From assembly GCA_023404955.1 (NCBI GenBank), contig JAEXZY010000006.1, positions 1-42,521 on the forward strand: a stretch of 42,521 bases of DNA, given 5' to 3'. The stretch is from Actinomycetes bacterium (GTDB taxonomy: Bacteria > Actinomycetota > Actinomycetes > Mycobacteriales > Mycobacteriaceae). The notes below the pieces were generated by a model, which saw nothing but the letters and a program-made list of their open reading frames with translations, ran no database searches and had not been told where the DNA came from. Shown in pieces: positions 40,704-42,521 of this stretch (position 1 is its first letter; every line of letters begins with the position of its first letter). Made by a program: the position numbers and the translations under genes.

Positions 40704-41689
40704 CGCTGCGTCTCCGGTTGTGCGCCGGTGGCGGCGGGATCGTCTTTCGGCGTGGGCGTGTCGACGCGTGCCGGGTGCGGGATAGCCGCGACCACCGGGG
40801 CCGGCTCTCCCGGCGCGACGATTCCGGCGCGCCGCAGGGCCCGGATGACCAGCACGCGCAGGCGCCGTCCGACCTCGAACTGTTTACCGGGCAGCGTGCG
40901 GGCGACCATGCGCAGATTCACCGTCTCCAGTTCGATGCTCTCCACCCCCATCAGCTGAGGCGCATCCAACAGCAGATCCTTCAGTTGCGTGTCGTGCAGG
41001 GCCTTGTCGGCGACGTCGTGCAGCACGTCGTTGACCGCGTTCAGGTCCGCAGACACCGGCACCGGGATGTCGATCACCGCCCTGGCCCAGTCCTTGGACA
41101 GGTTCACGGTCTTGACGATCTGCCCGTTCGGGATCGTGAACATCTCCCCTTCTGCCGAGCGGAGTTTGGTCACGCGCAAGGTGACGTCCTCGACGGTGCC
41201 CTCAGCGGGTAGGGCGATCCCGGCGACGGTCAGCGCGACGAGGTCGCCGAAGCCGTACTGCTTCTCCGTGATGATGAAGAAGCCTGACAGCAGATCCTGC
41301 ACCAACCGCTGGGCGCCGAAGCCGAGAGCGGCACCGATGACCGCGGCGGGAGCGACGAGCGAGCCGATCGGGATCGCGAGGATGTCGGTGATCTGGACCG
41401 ACACCATCACCAACAGCAGGCCCACCGAGACGTAGGAGATCACCGAGGCGACCGCTTGCCGGTGCTTGGCACTCTCGGAGCGCACCAGCTGATCGCTTTC
41501 CTGATACTCGGCGTCGATGCGGCGGGTCACACGCTGCGCGGTCCAGTTGATGAACCGGGTGGCCAGCAGCGCGCCGATCAGCAGCAGAGCGATCCGCACA
41601 CCGCGATCGAGGATCCACACACCGATGTCACCGCGCCAGAAGCCGTGCCACCGCGAGGCGATGTCGAAAGCCAGAAGCGTGCTGTTCAC
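40700..41689 (-). CDS. MscS-family mechanosensitive ion channel
   Basis: A 329-residue inner-membrane channel. Hydrophobic helices lie at about 27-50 and 82-105, and the pore helix region is GSLVAPAAVIGAALGFGAQRLVQDLLSGFFIITE (about 108-141), the Gly/Ala-rich TM3 of MscS. The beta-domain follows with VEDVTLRVTKLRS and IPNGQI. The C-terminal 40 residues are Pro-rich. It would relieve osmotic pressure. The GTG at 41689 follows the prfB stop by 3 bp. Gene order prfB-mscS-hypothetical-ftsE is as in M. tuberculosis (Rv3104c is the homologue in memory). Confidence 0.93.
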   Translation of the reverse strand: MNSTLLAFDIASRWHGFWRGDIGVWILDRGVRIALLLIGALLATRFINWTAQRVTRRIDAEYQESDQLVRSESAKHRQAVASVISYVSVGLLLVMVSVQITDILAIPIGSLVAPAAVIGAALGFGAQRLVQDLLSGFFIITEKQYGFGDLVALTVAGIALPAEGTVEDVTLRVTKLRSAEGEMFTIPNGQIVKTVNLSKDWARAVIDIPVPVSADLNAVNDVLHDVADKALHDTQLKDLLLDAPQLMGVESIELETVNLRMVARTLPGKQFEVGRRLRVLVIRALRRAGIVAPGEPAPVVAAIPHPARVDTPTPKDDPAATGAQPETQR

Positions 41690-41692
41690 GAG

Positions 41693-42521
41693 TTACTCGT
41701 CGTCGTCTTTCCTGTTGCGCCACCGGATGCCGGCCTCGAGGAACCCGTCGATGTCACCGTCGAGGACGGCGCCCGGGTTGCCGACCTCGTACTCGGTGCG
41801 GAGGTCTTTGACCATCTGATAGGGGTGCAGAACGTAGGACCGCATCTGGTTACCCCAGGAACTGCCGCTGTCACTCTTGAGGGCGTCGAGTTCGGCGCGT
41901 TCCTCCTGGCGCTTGCGTTCGAGCAGTTTGGCCTGCAGCACGCGCATCGCCGACACCTTGTTCTGCAGCTGCGACTTCTCGTTCTGACAGGTGACGACGA
42001 TGCCGGTCGGGATGTGGGTCAGCCGGACCGCCGAGTCGGTGGTGTTCACCGACTGCCCACCCGGCCCGCTGGAGCGGTAGACGTCGACGCGCACGTCCTG
42101 CTCGGGGATGTCGATGTGATCGGTGGTCTCGGTGACGGGCAACACCTCGACCTCGGCGAACGACGTCTGCCGGCGACCCTGGTTGTCGAACGGACTGATC
42201 CGCACCAGCCGGTGCGTGCCCTGCTCGACCGACAGCGTCCCGTAGGCGAACGGCGCGTGCACAGCGAAGGTTGCGCTCTTGATGCCTGCCTCTTCGGCGT
42301 AGGACGTGTCGTAGACCTCGACCGGGTACTTGTGCTGCTCGGCCCAGCGGATGTACATCCGCATCAGCATCTCGGCCCAGTCGGCGGCGTCCTCCTCCAT
42401 GGCCAATTCGAGCAGCACGCCGAGGTCGTCGAGGCGGCCGCGGAGCGCGACGATGCGATCGACCTCGGCCTGGAGCCGGGACAGCCGCGAGGTGACCAGC
42501 TGGGCGTTCTCCTGGTTGTCC
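41693..42521 (-). CDS. prfB: peptide chain release factor 2 (partial, 5' end outside window)
   Basis: 276 codons are visible to the window edge at 42521 (the first base is incomplete). The GGQ motif is in SGPGGQSVN and the stop-codon-recognition SPF tripeptide is in RISPFDNQG, which marks release factor 2, reading UGA and UAA. The C-terminus is ASIRWRNRK-type: FLEAGIRWRNRKDDDE. The missing N-terminal part would lie beyond the window, so the known prfB autoregulatory frameshift cannot be judged. It is the upstream gene of the visible minus-strand run through MscS, ftsEX and smpB. Confidence 0.96.
   Translation of the reverse strand, partial: DNQENAQLVTSRLSRLQAEVDRIVALRGRLDDLGVLLELAMEEDAADWAEMLMRMYIRWAEQHKYPVEVYDTSYAEEAGIKSATFAVHAPFAYGTLSVEQGTHRLVRISPFDNQGRRQTSFAEVEVLPVTETTDHIDIPEQDVRVDVYRSSGPGGQSVNTTDSAVRLTHIPTGIVVTCQNEKSQLQNKVSAMRVLQAKLLERKRQEERAELDALKSDSGSSWGNQMRSYVLHPYQMVKDLRTEYEVGNPGAVLDGDIDGFLEAGIRWRNRKDDDE

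Noticed and set aside
1..42521. Insertion sequences, phage genes or CRISPR arrays
   Set aside because: No transposase, integrase, terminal inverted repeats or regularly spaced repeats were seen; the island appears to be ordinary chromosomal DNA.

Overview
The window is high-GC actinobacterial DNA from a member of the Mycobacteriaceae, most likely an environmental Mycolicibacterium-type species. The clearest markers are at the right end, on the minus strand: prfB, a MscS-type channel gene, a Thr/Pro-rich membrane protein gene, ftsE, ftsX and smpB, followed by the tmRNA gene ssrA with the tag ADSNQRDFALAA. This is the mycobacterial order as I remember it. Here a DMT-type transporter gene and a membrane GGDEF-EAL gene lie between smpB and ssrA.

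The left 34 kb is a dense catabolic island of short, divergently and convergently arranged operons, many with stop/start overlaps. It contains homologues of nearly all the oxygenase steps of the 9,10-seco steroid pathway: KshB reductase (4290-5369), HsaA monooxygenase (5469-6650), HsaC extradiol dioxygenase (6663-7571), KshA Rieske oxygenase (29443-30582), KstD (30721-32442) and HsaB flavin reductase (33240-33785). No HsaD-type hydrolase is seen. Around these are two Baeyer-Villiger monooxygenases, two HGGG/GDSAG esterases, five SDRs, an Old Yellow Enzyme homologue, a luciferase-like oxidoreductase, two NTF2-fold proteins, a Dabb-domain protein and a PaaI-type thioesterase.

Layout: (1) minus 4157-1: BVMO, SDR, LLM oxidoreductase, NTF2-fold protein, partial SDR. 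(2) plus 4290-9025: kshB, hsaA, hsaC, flavoprotein. (3) plus 9249-11020: IclR regulator and esterase, preceded by a 14-bp palindrome. (4) minus Old Yellow Enzyme; plus Dabb protein; minus HAPMO-like BVMO and SDR. (5) plus 16235-23319: acyl-CoA ligase, alcohol and aldehyde dehydrogenases, crotonase and two acyl-CoA dehydrogenases, the first frameshifted. (6) minus secreted Ig-like protein. (7) plus 24868-29137: NTF2-fold protein, SDR, esterase, a putative non-haem iron oxygenase, SDR. (8) minus kshA and a small Cys-rich protein; plus kstD. (9) minus PadR regulator; plus hsaB and thioesterase. (10) the ssrA/prfB housekeeping block.

Inferred function: uptake-independent catabolism of a steroid or steroid-like terpenoid. 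Ring opening would use KstD, KshAB, HsaAB and HsaC. The BVMO/esterase pairs would cleave ketone side chains or rings, and the ligase-to-FadE operon would do beta-oxidation of a carboxylated fragment. The substrate cannot be read from the sequence. IclR and PadR are the local regulator candidates. Several divergent genes have a TANNNT/NANNNT -10 element 6-8 nt before the start codon, which suggests leaderless mRNAs. No tRNA gene, IS element or CRISPR array was found, and no stretch over 300 bp is without a gene.
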